From NCBI GenBank assembly GCA_033961575.1, contig CM066731.1, forward strand, positions 58,681,501-58,745,500: a stretch of 64,000 bases of DNA, read 5' to 3'. Made by a program: the position numbers and the translations under genes. Origin of the DNA: Aselliscus stoliczkanus (lineage: Eukaryota > Chordata > Mammalia > Chiroptera > Hipposideridae). Position 1 is the first letter of the stretch. Each line of letters begins with the position of its first letter. Shown in pieces: positions 46,860 through 58,192 of this stretch. The notes beneath the pieces are model-generated. The model searched no databases. It saw nothing but the letters and a program-made list of their open reading frames with translations, and had not been told where the DNA came from.

Positions 46860-47720
46860 TAAATGAAAAAAAAAATACATTTTACTGTTAATTTTGATAT
46901 ATTTAATGTAAAAATATACATTATTTTTGTATATTTTTATATTTTAAAAATTTAAAGTCTTTCTGATTATAATAAGATAAATTGAGGTGGTTACCTAGGG
47001 TATCATGTATTGATCTGTGACTTCACTCATATGCTAACATTTGTCATAAAATATTTTTGAATTTGAATATATTGTTATGTGTTATGTTTCAAAATATGAG
47101 AATTTGTGTATTAAATTTTAATAGAAATAGTACAGATTTTCATGGAAAGATTGCATTATGTATTCAAGCTAATTAGTCTAAGTTCTTCTTATTTCTTTTC
47201 TTTTTATGAATTTGAATTAAATGCTTATAGCTCATCTGTAGAAAGGTAAACACTAGATTTCCAAAAAGTTACCTTTCTTATTGCCCAAACTGATGATTAT
47301 TCTCGATTTCCTCAGGCCCAAAATTTATCTTATGTAGTAGGTTCAACGTTAGGGGATTCATTTACTCTGGATATTGGGGAACCAGCCTTACAATGGGGCA
47401 ATAGCTTCATGTCCCCAGTAAACCCTGGTGAGATAATTGAGTAGACTTGACTTCCATCTTTACTTATAAAATATGTGTCTCACAGCTTTTTTCTTGTACA
47501 TATTGGTCTGTTGATTTGGCATTTACTTTCAAAACCAAATCACACCTGTTGCTTTGGTAGCCAACTCTTTGCTTCATTCCCATGGGAATATGACTGACAG
47601 GACTCTAAATGCTTTCCTGGAATGACACCCTCACTCCTCTCATCCTCTTCATGCTCTGTGTCATCCCATGAGAGGATTTTGGTCTTCTTTGGCTGATTCT
47701 CACTTTGGTACCTTCTTTTT
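46860..47720. other. AT-rich intron, no feature seen
   Basis: No repeat identified. Confidence 0.45.
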
Positions 47721-47722
47721 TC

Positions 47723-47900
47723 TTTTTTTTAAAAATTAGTTTCAGGTGTACAAAGCCATGTAACAGTTAGACATATACCCCCCTCACAATGTGATACCCT
47801 TCTCCCCCGATCTACTCCCCCTTTGACATCATACATAGCTATTACAATACCATTGACTCTATTCTTTATGCTGTACTCCACATCGCATGAGTGAAAAAAA

Positions 47901-47945
<45 letters not shown>

Positions 47946-48405
47946 TAATTATAGTTGGCATTAGTATTATTCAGCTTCAGACTCAGGCGTACAGTGCAGT
48001 GGTCAGGCATCTATACCATCCATGAAGTGGTCTTTCTAATAACACATGAGTCCATCTCATACCCTACAAAATCTTTACAGCATTATTTATTATATTCCCC
48101 CAACTGCCTTTCATGTCCCCGTGACAATATTGTGACTATTAATTTGTACTTTCTAATCCCTTTACCTCCTTCCCCATCCGCACCCCCTCCCATCTAGCAA
48201 CAATCAGTTTTTTGTCTGTATCTCTGAGTCTATTTCTGTTTAGTTTGCTCATTTATTCTGTTTTATTAAATTTCACATATAAGTGAGATCATATGGTACT
48301 TGTCTTTCTCTGTCTGACTTATTTCATTTAGCATAATGTTCTTTAGGTCCATCCATGTTATTGCAAATGGTAAGATTTTATTCTTCTTTATGGCCAAGTA
48401 ATACT
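47723..48405 (-). mobile_element. LINE-1 3' region, antisense, with (AC)n
   Basis: 'ATTAGTTTCAGGTGTACAAA', 'CAGTGCAGTGGTCAGGCATC', 'TCTGTCTGACTTATTTCATT', 'TAGCATAATGTTCTTTAGGT' in order. A microsatellite of about 20 AC units sits at 47903-47942. Same L1 section as 61537-62290. Confidence 0.88.
47903..47942. repeat. (AC)n microsatellite inside L1
   Basis: About 20 uninterrupted AC units within the antisense L1. Confidence 0.97.
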
Positions 48406-48699
48406 TGAGACCATGTCTCAAAGCCACAGTGAAGTGCATAGGGTTGAGGGTATCCCTTGAAGAATGTAGACATCTCTGGTATCAGTTGTCCACACAGAAG
48501 TTACTCGTAATTGCCTCATCCAGGAAACTAGGATATGAGCATTTGGCATACACAAGAGGGAACTCGGTTTTTCCTGGCCTTACTTTGTTGTGTTTAGATT
48601 CTAAGTAGCAAAAGTATATAGGTATGGGCTCTCATTTGTAGGTACAAAGATGTTAAGGCACACCGGATGAGCATCTATGAGCCCAATGACACTCATTTT

Positions 48700-49290
48700 A
48701 GGCCATATTTATGAATTATAGTACCTGGAGAGATAGTAGCATATTAAACTCTGCAGCTTTAATCAGCACATGTTTAGTATCTCACAGCTTCCATGGGTCA
48801 GAAGTCTGTGCACAGTTTAATTAGATCCTTTGTTTAATCTCACAAGTCTGGAAATCAAGATATTGGCTAGGTTGTATTCTCCTTTGGAGCCTGGAATAAG
48901 AAAGAACCTGCCTCCCAGCTCATTTGGGTTGTTGACAGAATTAATTTCCTTGCATCTGTATGACCAAGATCCCTGTTTTCTTGCTGGATTTCAGCCCCAG
49001 GGTTGCTCTCAACTTCTAGATACAATCTACAGTTTCTTGCCGCTCTCTCACATTATGGCAACTCACTTCTTTAAAACCAGCAAGGGAATTTCTCTCATTC
49101 AAGTTTAATAAGATGGAGTCCTGTATAACATAACAGAGCCATAACCTTCACATCCCATCACTTTTGCCATATTCTGCTGGTTCAAAGCAAGTCAGAGGTT
49201 CTGTGTATACTCAAGGAGAGGGTATTAGATAAGGCATAATAACATCAGAGATCATGGGGATCATCTTAGAATTCTGACTAGCACAAGTAC
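48700..49290 (+). repeat. Old interspersed repeat, family not named
   Basis: 'TATCTCACAGCTTCCATGGG', 'AAAACCAGCAAGGGAATTTC', 'ACATCCCATCACTTTTGCCA' and 'CTGCTGGTTCAAAGCAAGTC' match a common mammalian repeat pattern; I am not sure whether it is LTR- or LINE-derived. Confidence 0.5.
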
Positions 49291-49359
49291 TTAATGACTC
49301 ATTGCTTAGATAGGGTGAAGGAGGGGAGGAGATTATTATAAATCCCAGTTTACTGACTT

Positions 49360-50860
49360 GGGTAAAGACATAAATGTTTTATAAAGCAATCTGGGAACAC
49401 AGGAATAGAGTTATGAAGGATGATAATAAGTCTAGTTCCTATTGATGAACTTGAATTTCCTGTGGGGCATTTTAGTAGATAATTCTGAAATTCAGGATGG
49501 GTCAAGGCTGGAGTCACAGATAAGGCATTTAATATCATACACAAAATCATTAAAACCATGAGAGTGCAAGAACTGAACATGTTGTGGTCAAATTTATAGG
49601 TTGAGGATGAGATGAACTGAGAGAAGGCCAATGTAAGATTATATCTGACGCCTAACATTTTGTCTGTTTATTAAGGGAGGTTGTTTACTGAGGACAAGAG
49701 CGCTGGGGATTGGATAGAGGAGACTGAAGTGAGTGATGCCAACTGTGATAAATCACCTAGGGGAAGGGAAAAAAGTTGGCAAAAGGAAAATAATAAAAAG
49801 TCTGTCAAGCAGTTCTGGGGCCCATTTGAAGTTGAATGTGTGACTTCATCATAGAAACCATTAACAAGATTGTTATTTCTCTCCAGTGGTGGCCAGAAGT
49901 ACAAGGAGGCAGCAGAAAAATAGTTGTAGGCACTGACAGAGAACGATGGTTATGCCACAGTGAGGGTGGAGGATGGAAGAGCAGTTTTGCAGGCGTTGAG
50001 GACTTTTGTGAGCAAATTGTGCACGTGATCAAAACACGTGGTCTGGTATGAGAGGATAGTGAGCAAGGAAAGAAAAAGGTTTAGATATAAAAAGCAAATC
50101 AGTGCGTGAAAGACCTGGAGGAGGCCAGTGTAAGGGCAGGTGCAGTGAAAATGTGAGAGGAACAGAGAGACGGCCGACTGTGCTGTTTGAGACTTTTGAG
50201 TTGGAAGGATTCCAGATGACAGGAAAGTCCTGTTGGGAGCTTTAGTTTGGGGGTGTCTTCAGCAGCAGGGAAGTGAACCTTAGAGTGAGGCTTAATGCAT
50301 GGTGTATCTACGAAGGTCATCAGGAATTCACCCAAGTTGTTGAAAGGTCAAGGGCAACTGAGTCAGTGTCTGGAATATGGCTGCAAGAGCAACCAGGGGC
50401 AGAAAGGTGGAGATATGAAGAGTGGTGAGTGGTGTAGACAGGCAGCATTAACCAGAAGATGGGAGGAAGTTTCAGCTCAACATTCATGGGCCAGGAAAAC
50501 CCAGCCAGTGGCAAGTACCACATGGAGGAACCAACACCCTTCATTCCAGGAAGCTGCTGAGGACTGAGTGGTCTGGTGGGAAGAATGGGGTGTCTCTAAG
50601 ACATGAAATGGGGGATTTGAGGATAGAGGAATGTTTGTTGACCATAGAGTGTGTTCCAGAAGGTAAAGTGGACAAATTTTGAAGGGAAGAGTATGACAAC
50701 AGGGAGAAGGAATGCAGAGTATGGTTCTTTTATAGGAATATGACTGAAGAAATTTTAATTCGGTGACAGTAAATAATGCCAGATGAAACCTTGACTTGTT
50801 GAATTGTTTCTTTTGGTGCATGTTCTGATTAGCTAGAAAATGTCTCAGTAGTCAAAGTAT
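49360..50860 (-). repeat. Purine-rich old repeat, possibly L2-type
   Basis: A long purine-rich stretch ('GAACTTGAATTTCCTGTGGG', 'GGGGATTGGATAGAGGAGAC', 'GAAAGACCTGGAGGAGGCCA') of the kind I associate with reversed old L2-type elements. ORFs on both strands (up to 114 aa) are incidental. Assignment is low confidence. Confidence 0.35.
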
Positions 50861-51014
50861 GTGGCTGTAATACTTTTTGAAAATATCTGAAGATGTTCTT
50901 TTAGTGACTTTACATGTATCTACGCATCAACTTAGAACACAACATCTTTTGAAATGCGTCATTTAATATTGTCAAGGAGAAATCTGAAAGCAGCCTTATT
51001 TTTATTCCTTTTTA

Positions 51015-51138
51015 TGTACTCTTTTTTTTTCTTTTTTTTTTTTTGAGGGCAGTGTCACTGGCTCTCATATGCGGGACTTGAACCAGAGCCGCTGGCTTCC
51101 CAAGCCAGCACTTAACCACCATGCCACTTGGCCGGCCC
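51015..51138 (-). mobile_element. Head-only SINE, antisense
   Basis: GAGGGCAGTGTCACTGGCTC, GGACTTGAACCAGAGCCGC and CCACTTGGCCGGCCC on the plus strand. Target-site duplication ATTTTTATTCCTTTTTA at 50998-51014 and 51139-51155. Confidence 0.92.
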
Positions 51139-51239
51139 ATTTTTATTCCTTTTTAGATTTTCTAATTAGTCTTCTTAAATAGGTATGAGATTTGCTTTCT
51201 CTTTATTTCCAGTATTCACAAGTTTTCCTGGGAATACAT

Positions 51240-51640
51240 CTAGATGTTTGTCTCTTTTTTAAAATTTTTCCTTCTATTCAGTGAATTCTTTCAATCAGCA
51301 AATCCAGGACTTTAGCCTAGAACCATTTTCCTCTTATGTCCTTAGTTATTACTTCTATTATATTTGCTTTGATTTCTTCTTCAGAAAAATCAACTATGTG
51401 CAAATTGAGTTTCCTTTACTGTGCTTTATTCCTCTTATTTCATTTCACAGTGTATTTTCCTTTATTGACTCACTTCTTGGGAGATTTATTTGTCTAGTGT
51501 TTTCTCTGTGTCACTGATTCAATTTTGTGCAGTATCAGTTTTCTCTTTCTGGCTTTGAACACAAATTTAAATGCTGGCATTGCAATTTTAGTTTCCTGTC
51601 GCTGTGCCCCTATATTCTTTTTTCATACCTGTCTGCAGTT
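51240..51640 (-). repeat. Possible old LINE-1 leader, antisense
   Basis: T/C-rich text resembling the region at 42655. Only a tentative repeat call. Confidence 0.3.
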
Positions 51641-51718
51641 ATATTTTTATCATAGGTAGGTTAGCCTATCTCCTCTCTCAGTTCTTTTTGTTTCATAGAA
51701 TCCACTTTCTTTTTTCTT

Positions 51719-51950
51719 TAATTAAAGTTTATTGGGGTGACAGCTGTTAGCAAAGTTACATAGGTTTCAAGTGTGCAATTCTGTAATACATCATCTAAAT
51801 ATCATGTTGCGTGTTCACCACCCAGAGTCAGTTCTCCTTCCATCACCATATATTTGATCCCTTTTACCTTCATCTACCACCCTTCTCCCCCAGCCCTTAC
51901 CCTCTGGTAAACACTAAACTATTGTCTATGTCTATGAGTTTTTGTTCTTC
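51719..51950 (-). mobile_element. Young LINE-1 3' end, antisense
   Basis: 'TAATTAAAGTTTATTGGGGT', 'AGTTACATAGGTTTCAAGTG', 'ACCACCCAGAGTCAGTTCTC', 'CTCTGGTAAACACTAAACTA'. 5'-truncated copy of the family at 17390 and 34131. Confidence 0.88.
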
Positions 51951-52396
51951 ATTTTCTTTTATTTTTTTTATTGAGGAGACACCATAGCCACATTGTAAAA
52001 TTTGAAGTTTTTTCATAGTAAAATCTTTTCTAAAACTATGATTGTTTTCTGAATGTCGAATCTTGTATTCTTATTTGATATTTATAAGTGGGTGGTCAGA
52101 GAAAGATGTATGAGTCCTTCATAAAACTAGGATAACTTGTAAACTTCAACAACAAAAACAGAAAACTGAGAAATGCCACCTGGATGAAAGAGGAAAATGA
52201 AGAAGCAATGAGTGAAAGAGAGAAGGAATAGACAGATAAGCAAATGGGGTAAGGAGAGTGTAATGCTCTGAAAATAGGAGAAGAAAAACTTCTACAAAGA
52301 TAAGTCACCTAGAAATACGAAATATAAAAATATGGTTGGTAAAGAAGTCAAAAGGGATGAACTCTTACGTTTAATTTGGGAGTTGGTATGACATTG

Positions 52397-52437
52397 ACCA
52401 CCTTTGAAGGGGAACTATAACTTTCACCAAAGGTGGT
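52397..52437. repeat. Short hairpin (10-bp arms)
   Basis: ACCACCTTTG at 52397-52406 and its exact complement CAAAGGTGGT at 52428-52437, with a 21-nt spacer. It may be a remnant of a palindromic MITE or chance. Confidence 0.7.
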
Positions 52438-52926
52438 TGAATTAATCTTTCTTGAATAAAGAAGTGGAAAAAATGAGTGATCCTATGAAAGAAATTTTGG
52501 TGAATGTCAGTGGTTTCAAGTGTCATAGTGAATAATGGATAAGCTAATATCAGTGAGTAAAATTTACTTAGATGTTTCCATGTTTTTATTTACAACAGAA
52601 TCCAATGCTTTATTCAATGACATCATTTCAAAACTGTTATTTTAAATAGTGGTAATCCATGCCTTAAAAAGCCTTTCAAATAATTTCACAGTTTAACATG
52701 ATCTTAATCATATTAATCTACAAACTGATTTATATCAAATTCAAGACTAAAATTTACATGGGAAATCAAGCAATACTTTTGGATTTTTGCATTACTTTTT
52801 ATATAAGGAGACCTATATGCTTTGCTGAGTGTACCTAATGATTTCACAGATTTAGTTTTTAATCCATCTTGAAATCACTTATTATTGAGTTTATGTATAT
52901 ATTAATTTTTTTGTTTGTTTTAATAG

Positions 52927-53058
52927 AACATAAAGGAACAAGAAGAGATTTCAGAAGCTATGATAAACCTTGGCAATTAAATGCGAAGAAGCCAAAAAAG
53001 TCAAAAAGTGACCTTGCTGTGTCTAACATTTCCCCACCATCTCCAGAATCCAAATCAT
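52927..53058 (+). CDS. C8orf34: C8orf34 (VEST1) internal exon, basic linker
   Basis: This is a 132-bp exon with acceptor TTTTAATAG/AA and donor TCAT/GTAAGG. With the G carried over from the previous exon it reads [19 protein letters not shown], then [25 protein letters not shown], ending one base into the next codon. The run of lysines (KKPKKSK) is strongly basic and could be a nuclear-localisation or phosphate-binding patch. The following SPPSPES is a serine/proline-rich stretch typical of proline-directed phosphorylation sites; both functional readings are inference. Length is a multiple of three and both flanking introns are phase 1, so skipping this exon would keep the frame. The track-style open frame extends past the donor into intron to a stop at about 53070, so the splice donor rather than the ORF end defines the exon. 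Belongs with the exons at 46711 and 60992. Confidence 0.9.
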
Positions 53059-53069
53059 GTAAGGAAGTT

Positions 53070-53740
53070 TGACTTTCGAAAATTTCTTAGTATATGTAAG
53101 TCTGTGTTATTAACAAAATGAAGAAAAGGTAAGTCAGAATTTCAAACTCTTTATCTGACATTTCTGGCTATTAATCAAATGAATTCCATGTTCATTTCAG
53201 AACTAACATTGACTTTTATTTATTCCTACCCATTCATGTTCTTAAGCATGTGAAATTGATTTAGACCTTTTTGAGTATAATCTTTTAAGAATGTAAGTTG
53301 CCTGCCATGGGTCCTTTGCCTCTCATGATCAGTTTGTAGAATTTTATTATATTCAAAACAACACCAACCCTATATTTAATAAAGTACAAGAAAGCAAATT
53401 AAATATTTCAGAGGGAGAGCAAAGGAGATTTGCATTCAAAGCATTTAACAAGAGTTTATAAAATCCTTCACCCATGATTTCCCTGAAGTCCTCCTCGTTT
53501 TTCATTCCTGAGGCCTCTATATTTGTTTCTGTTTTCACTGAAGTACTTCTCTCTCAATGCTCCTTCTCCTTTCCTACTGCCTTACAGCCACTGGGTTTCT
53601 TCAGTGCTTTGCTACCTCCCCATATGTATAAGCACGCTAGGTAGCCAGTCTAGAAGCCTATAGCAAGTCAGTTATTCTTGGAAAACAGGAGAGCTTGAAA
53701 GTGGTCATTATGCATCAGTATCTTGTGCTTGTTACAGAGT
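53070..53740. other. Intron, no feature seen
   Basis: Between the second exon and the SINE. A 61-aa minus-strand ORF has no motif. Confidence 0.45.
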
Positions 53741-53752
53741 GAGACTTTTTAT

Positions 53753-54207
53753 TTAATTTATTTAACTTATTTATTTTAAGATTGGGGGGCGGGGAATTGG
53801 GAGAGGTGAACAGCATTGAGGAATCGGGGAAGGGGAACAGACAAGTTGCTGTCCCTTTGTTCTTTAGTCTAGTTGCGGAGGACGTTGCTTCACTGGCCCA
53901 TGTTGGTATCGTCATTGCGCTCTTCCTGGATGAGGCAGATTGGTCTCTGGCCTCTAGATGGTCGCTCACCATGGCTATTGGCAGCTCACACTGGCTGCCC
54001 GCCACTCACTGTAGCCTATGGCAGCCACTGCAGCAAGGGCTGCAGCCTACACCGTTGCCGGGGCTCGCACAGCCCAGCTCCAAGTGGAGCTGTTGTTCAC
54101 CATCATAGCTATAGAGGGCAGTGTCACTGGCCCTCATATGTGGGATCCCAACCTGGACCACTGGCATCCCAAGACAGCTCTTGACCAATGCACCACTCGG
54201 CCGACCC
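53753..54207 (-). mobile_element. Full-length composite SINE, antisense
   Basis: Complement of the long SINE: tail side near 53775-53840, distal body with CACTGGCCCATGTTGGTATC, middle GGCAGCTCACACTGGCTGCC, head CCACTCGGCCGACCC. Target-site duplication GAGACTTTTTAT / GAGACGTTTTAT at 53741-53752 and 54208-54219. It lies 0.7 kb after the exon at 52927 and is inverted relative to the SINEs at 45438 and 55783. Confidence 0.92.
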
Positions 54208-54214
54208 GAGACGT

Positions 54215-55015
54215 TTTATGTTAATTTCAACAGAGAAAAGGGTAGGTAGGAAATAATTGTTTGAAATTTTTGAAAAGCTACTATGTACTAAATGGAATCT
54301 AGCTTTGGGTCATTTGTGAAACTGACTGAAATTAACTCTAGTTTATTTATGGGGTGGTACTCATGAAGAGTATTGTGTATGAATCACAGAAGCTTTCTGA
54401 GAATTATGTGAAGCATTAAAAACTTCAAGTAGTCTCATAAACCAGTTTGGTTTATAAAATTAGGTCCCAACACTTTTTTTTAATATACAAGTTTAAAACT
54501 TACATATGTTGTTTACAACTATATCCCCAAGTAATGCCCAACATAGTACCTGGCTCAATTAATAAGAATTAAAAGGAAACAAATGAATAAAGGAATAAAT
54601 GAAAAATGGAATGAACCAAGCCTCCTCTTACATTGCCTTTTCCATTCTGGGTCAATCCATCTGTCTGTTTCTTTTTCCCTCTCTCTCTCTCCTATTCCCT
54701 CTATCTCCCTTTTCCCCTTCCCCACTGATTAATCAGGCTTAGTATATAATTATAAAGGGGTTGGTCCTGGATCCTACCAATTTGGGGTACAGTGCTAAAA
54801 AGCTCCTCATTCTGCAGAGCCTGTGTTCCCATGGGATGCTGCCAAGCCACAGAATGTTGCTGGTGGTCTGGCATCTGATGATATCTCTTTCTGTTCAGGT
54901 GACCTGCTCCCAAGTTCTGGTTCCACCAGACTGTTAACTAGCTTTCTATAGCAAAAATAATAGCAAAGCTCATTTTATAGTATATGTAGAGATGTTATAT
55001 ATAAATATAAAAAGA
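54215..55015. other. Intron, no feature seen
   Basis: Includes a pyrimidine-rich run near 54670-54720; nothing else recognised. Confidence 0.45.
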
Positions 55016-55019
55016 ATCC

Positions 55020-56900
55020 AGAACTCAAAATTATTAATTGGAAATATATTGTCAAAATATATTAAATTATTCCTGAAGTAATAGAATATCTTTTGAATAT
55101 ATACTGTGATAAGTTAAAGATGCATACTGTATTATGTAAAGCACCACTAAAAAAAAAAGGCATAAATAAGAAGTCAGCAGATGAGTTAAAAATTGGATAC
55201 CAAAATAAAAATAGGATTCATCCTCCCAAAACAAAGGTAAGAAAAAAGGAAAAGATAAATAAAGAACAGATTGGAAAAATAGAAATCAAATACCAAGATG
55301 GTAGGCTTAGGTACAGACATGTCAATAATTACAATAAATGTAAATAATTACAATAAATAAATTAAACATCTCAGTTAAAAAGCAAAGATTTTCAGCCTAA
55401 ATAAAAAATATAGCTTGTTTACAAGACACATTTTAAACATAAATACACAAACAGTTTAAGATACCAAGCATAGAGGAAACTTAATGGTTGATAATATCAG
55501 ACCAAGTAGAATTCAAGGTGAAGGGTATTATTAAAGTTAAAGACTGCCCAATAACAAAGTTCTCAATGACATGCAGGGAAAACTTAGAATCAGAGGGAGA
55601 TACAGGCAGATAGAATAAACAGACCAAAAAATGATTAAAGATATAGAAGATTTGAACACCAGCAATCACTTTGACATTTATAGAGCACTGTACTCAGTGA
55701 AGTTAGAATATATGTAATTCTCAATTCCAGATGGAATAGTCATCATGATAGATCATATTCTGTACCATAAAAAAATGATTGAGGGCAAGCAGAGTGGCGC
55801 ATTGGTTAAGAGCTGGTTTGGGATGCCAGCGGCCCCGGTTTGGATCCCACATATGAAGGCCAGTGACACTGCCCTCTACACCTAACAACAGCTCCACCTG
55901 GAGTTCGGTTGCACGAGAGGGTGATGGTGTAGGCTGCAGCCCCTGCTGCAGTGAGCTGCCATAGGCTACAGTGAGTGGCCTGCAGCCAATGTGAGCAGCC
56001 GGCAGCCAGCGTGAGCTGCCAATAGCTGCGGTAAGTGGCCATACAGAGGCCGGCGACCAATCTGCCTCATCCGGGAAGAGTGCAATGATGATACCAACAT
56101 GGGCCAGTGAAGCAATGTCCTCCACAACTAGATTGAAGAACAAAAGGACAGCAACTTGTCTGTTCCCCTTCCCTCAATTCCCCAACGCTACTCCCCTCCC
56201 CCAATTCCCCAATAAAATCTTTAAAAAAAAGATTGAAATTATATAAAGTGTGTTTTCTGCAAAAGTGGTATTAAATTTAACTTAAGTTGCAATAACAAAC
56301 CTAGAAATTTCCTTACAAAGATTTCAAAATGAACACAATTCCAAGTAACTCATGAGTCAAGAACAAAATCACAAAGGAAATTAAACAGCATTTTGAAAAA
56401 TAAAACATTAAAATTCATAAGATGAAGCTAAAGCAGTGCTTGGGAGAAAATGTTAGCTTGAAAATCCCATGTTAGAAAAAATATATAAAATCAGTGATCT
56501 CGGCTTTCACTTTATCAATATGGACAACAATCACTAAAACAAGGATATGTTGATAAAAAGAAATGATAAAAATAATAATAGAAGTTGAAATAAAAAACAA
56601 GAAAAAAAAAATCACCAAATCCAGAGGTTGGTTATTTGAAAAGATTAATAAAATAGATAAAAACCTAGCAAGACTGATTTGAAAAGAAGAAAGCCCAATT
56701 ACAAATATCAGAAGTGAAAGAGGGAAAAACCTACAGATTTTGAAGCTGTTAAAAAGGTAAATGAGGGCATAATTTGAACAAAACTTTGCTGATAAAATAC
56801 ACAACTTATATGAAAAATATGAATTCCTTGACAGATAAAAATTACCAAAACTGATTCAAGAAGAAATAGAAATATTTAAATGTCCTGTCAATTTTTTTTA
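55020..56900 (+). mobile_element. Decayed LINE-1 internal region, sense
   Basis: Phrases in L1 order either side of a SINE: 'CATCTCAGTTAAAAAGCAAA', 'AGATGAAGCTAAAGCAGTGC', 'AAATCCAGAGGTTGGTTATT', 'GAAAAGATTAATAAAATAGA', 'ACTGATTCAAGAAGAAATAG'. All frames broken. Overlaps in L1 coordinates with the copy at 1501-3535. Confidence 0.75.
55783..56230 (+). mobile_element. Full-length composite SINE, sense (best example)
   Basis: Head GGGCAAGCAGAGTGGCGCAT, with A-box-like GAGTGGCGCATTGG and B-box-like GGTTTGGATCC. After CAGTGACACTGCCCTCTACA, where the short copies stop, a body begins with AACAGCTCCACCTGGAG. A block of ~20-bp imperfect repeats (GTGAGCAGCCGGCAGCCAGC) follows, then GACCAATCTGCCTCATCCGG, AACATGGGCCAGTGAAGCA and CCTCCACAACTAGATTGAAG. 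The end is CCCAATAAAATCTTTAAAAA. Target-site duplication GATTGA at 55777-55782 and 56231-56236. The 140-aa antisense ORF is an artefact. Confidence 0.94.
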
Positions 56901-57018
56901 ATTGAATTTACCATTAAACAGTTTCCTGTAAAGAGAATTCCATTCCAAGATGGCTCCACAGGGGAATTCAGACATTTGAAGGGGACATAATACCATATGC
57001 AACTCATTCTGGAAATAG

Positions 57019-57371
57019 ATTGGTACTTTTGTTAACCTTCGTTGAGTATTTTCTTTAATCTGCATCATTGCATTATCTAATTTTCCTTGCTATTGCCCTG
57101 CGCCATCAAGGTTTCTCTCTTTTTGTAATTTACAAGATAAGAGCATATATTTAAAAAAATCAGTCCCAATCAATGTTTCCATGTAATCACCAGCCATGCC
57201 TAGCTGCCCACCATCCCAGGCATTACATCCCTATCACCTGAATACATCAACAAGCTCAGGTAAGATTAGTAGAATGGCCCAGTCAATCCAATGAATCATT
57301 AGAAATTATAAAATGCTATTTGTTTAAGATAACTGAGATTTAGCGAGGTTATATGAAGCCCGATGGAGAAC
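57019..57371 (+). repeat. Left arm of large inverted repeat
   Basis: From ATTGGTACTTTTGTTAACCT to GATGGAGAACTGG. Reverse-complementary with few small indels to 57835-58192; a 33-base core starting TTTTTGTAATTTACAAGATA is perfectly conserved. Arms about 353 and 358 bp, spacer about 463 bp. It ends in a TATA-like 'GGTTATATGAAGCC', reminiscent of an LTR promoter. Confidence 0.9.
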
Positions 57372-57834
57372 TGGCACAACTCAAGGACTTTCTTCAGCAA
57401 CTTTCAAGAGAAATTAAGGAAACATTTTTTGTGTGTGTGTAATTTATACCTTGTGACAGTTCGATACACACATGATATCCAATTTATCATGGGAACCAAA
57501 CCTAGAACAAACAAGGCCACAGTATGATCGTGGTCTCATCAACTATGCTGGGTGATTTCAAAAGAAGCTTTGATAAATAATGGAAGATTTGGGCGGTCAT
57601 CAGCCCAGTATACAGCCTTCAGATGAGAACAGAGTTTCTGTTGGTTTAACCTTACTAATATTATACTTAATCTTAAAACTCAGTGCTACAATTTAAATAC
57701 ATTAAAAAAAATATCCTCTGGAGAAATGGAAAACAGCAGAATAGTAGCAACAACATAATCACCTATACGAGGTGACAGAGCCTGAGAGGACAAGTCTGTG
57801 ACCTCACTGAGGCAAAGGTCACCCCAAGTGCAGG
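57372..57834. other. Spacer of large inverted repeat
   Basis: Non-coding, no ORF of note. Near the right arm 'CACCTATACGAGGTGACAGA', 'GACCTCACTGAGGCAAAGGT' continues the right-hand element beyond the arm. I recognise no transposase. Confidence 0.6.
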
Positions 57835-58192
57835 AGTTCTCCACCAGGCTTTATATAGCCTCACCAAATCTCAGTTATCATAAACAAATAACAATTTATA
57901 ATTTCTCATGATTCATTGGATTCACTGGGCTAGTCTGCTGGTCTTACCTGGGCTTGTTGTATTCAGTTGACACGGCTGCAATGCCTGGGAAGGTGGGCAG
58001 CTAGGCGTGGCTGTAGTTATTTAGTAATATTGATTAGGACTGATTTTTTTTTAAAATATATGCTCTTATCTTGTAAATTACAAAAAGGAGAGAAATCTTG
58101 ATAGCATATGGTAACAGCAAGGAAAATTAGATAATGCAATCAATGATGCAGATTAGAGAAAGCACTCAATGAAGGTTAACAAAAGTACCAAT
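57835..58192 (-). repeat. Right arm of large inverted repeat
   Basis: Complement of the left arm, ending GTTAACAAAAGTACCAAT. On the minus strand it has 'GGCTATATAAAGCCTGGTGG', a better TATA-like sequence than the left copy, followed by AACTCCTGCACTTGGGG. This suggests two opposed copies of an LTR-like or long-TIR element. Confidence 0.9.

Larger units (their letters stand above)
46859..52926 (+). other. C8orf34: C8orf34 intron, phase 1 (6,068 bp)
   Basis: GTAAAT donor to TTTTAATAG acceptor. Contains an antisense L1 3' end with an (AC)n tract (47.7-48.4 kb), an old unclassified repeat (48.7-49.3 kb), a head-only SINE (51.0 kb), an antisense young L1 tail (51.7 kb) and a small hairpin near 52.4 kb. 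Confidence 0.85.

Noticed and set aside
52869..53072. 67-aa ORF taken as a whole gene
   Set aside because: Only 52927-53058 is coding. The ORF starts in the intron and ends past the splice donor.
55721..56143. 140-aa minus-strand ORF
   Set aside because: Antisense translation of the SINE at 55783-56230; same peptide pattern as in the other SINE copies.
57019..58192. Inverted repeat as a pair of matching retroviral LTRs
   Set aside because: LTRs of one provirus are direct, not inverted, repeats, and the 463-bp spacer has no retroviral coding sequence. Two independent LTR-like insertions remain possible.
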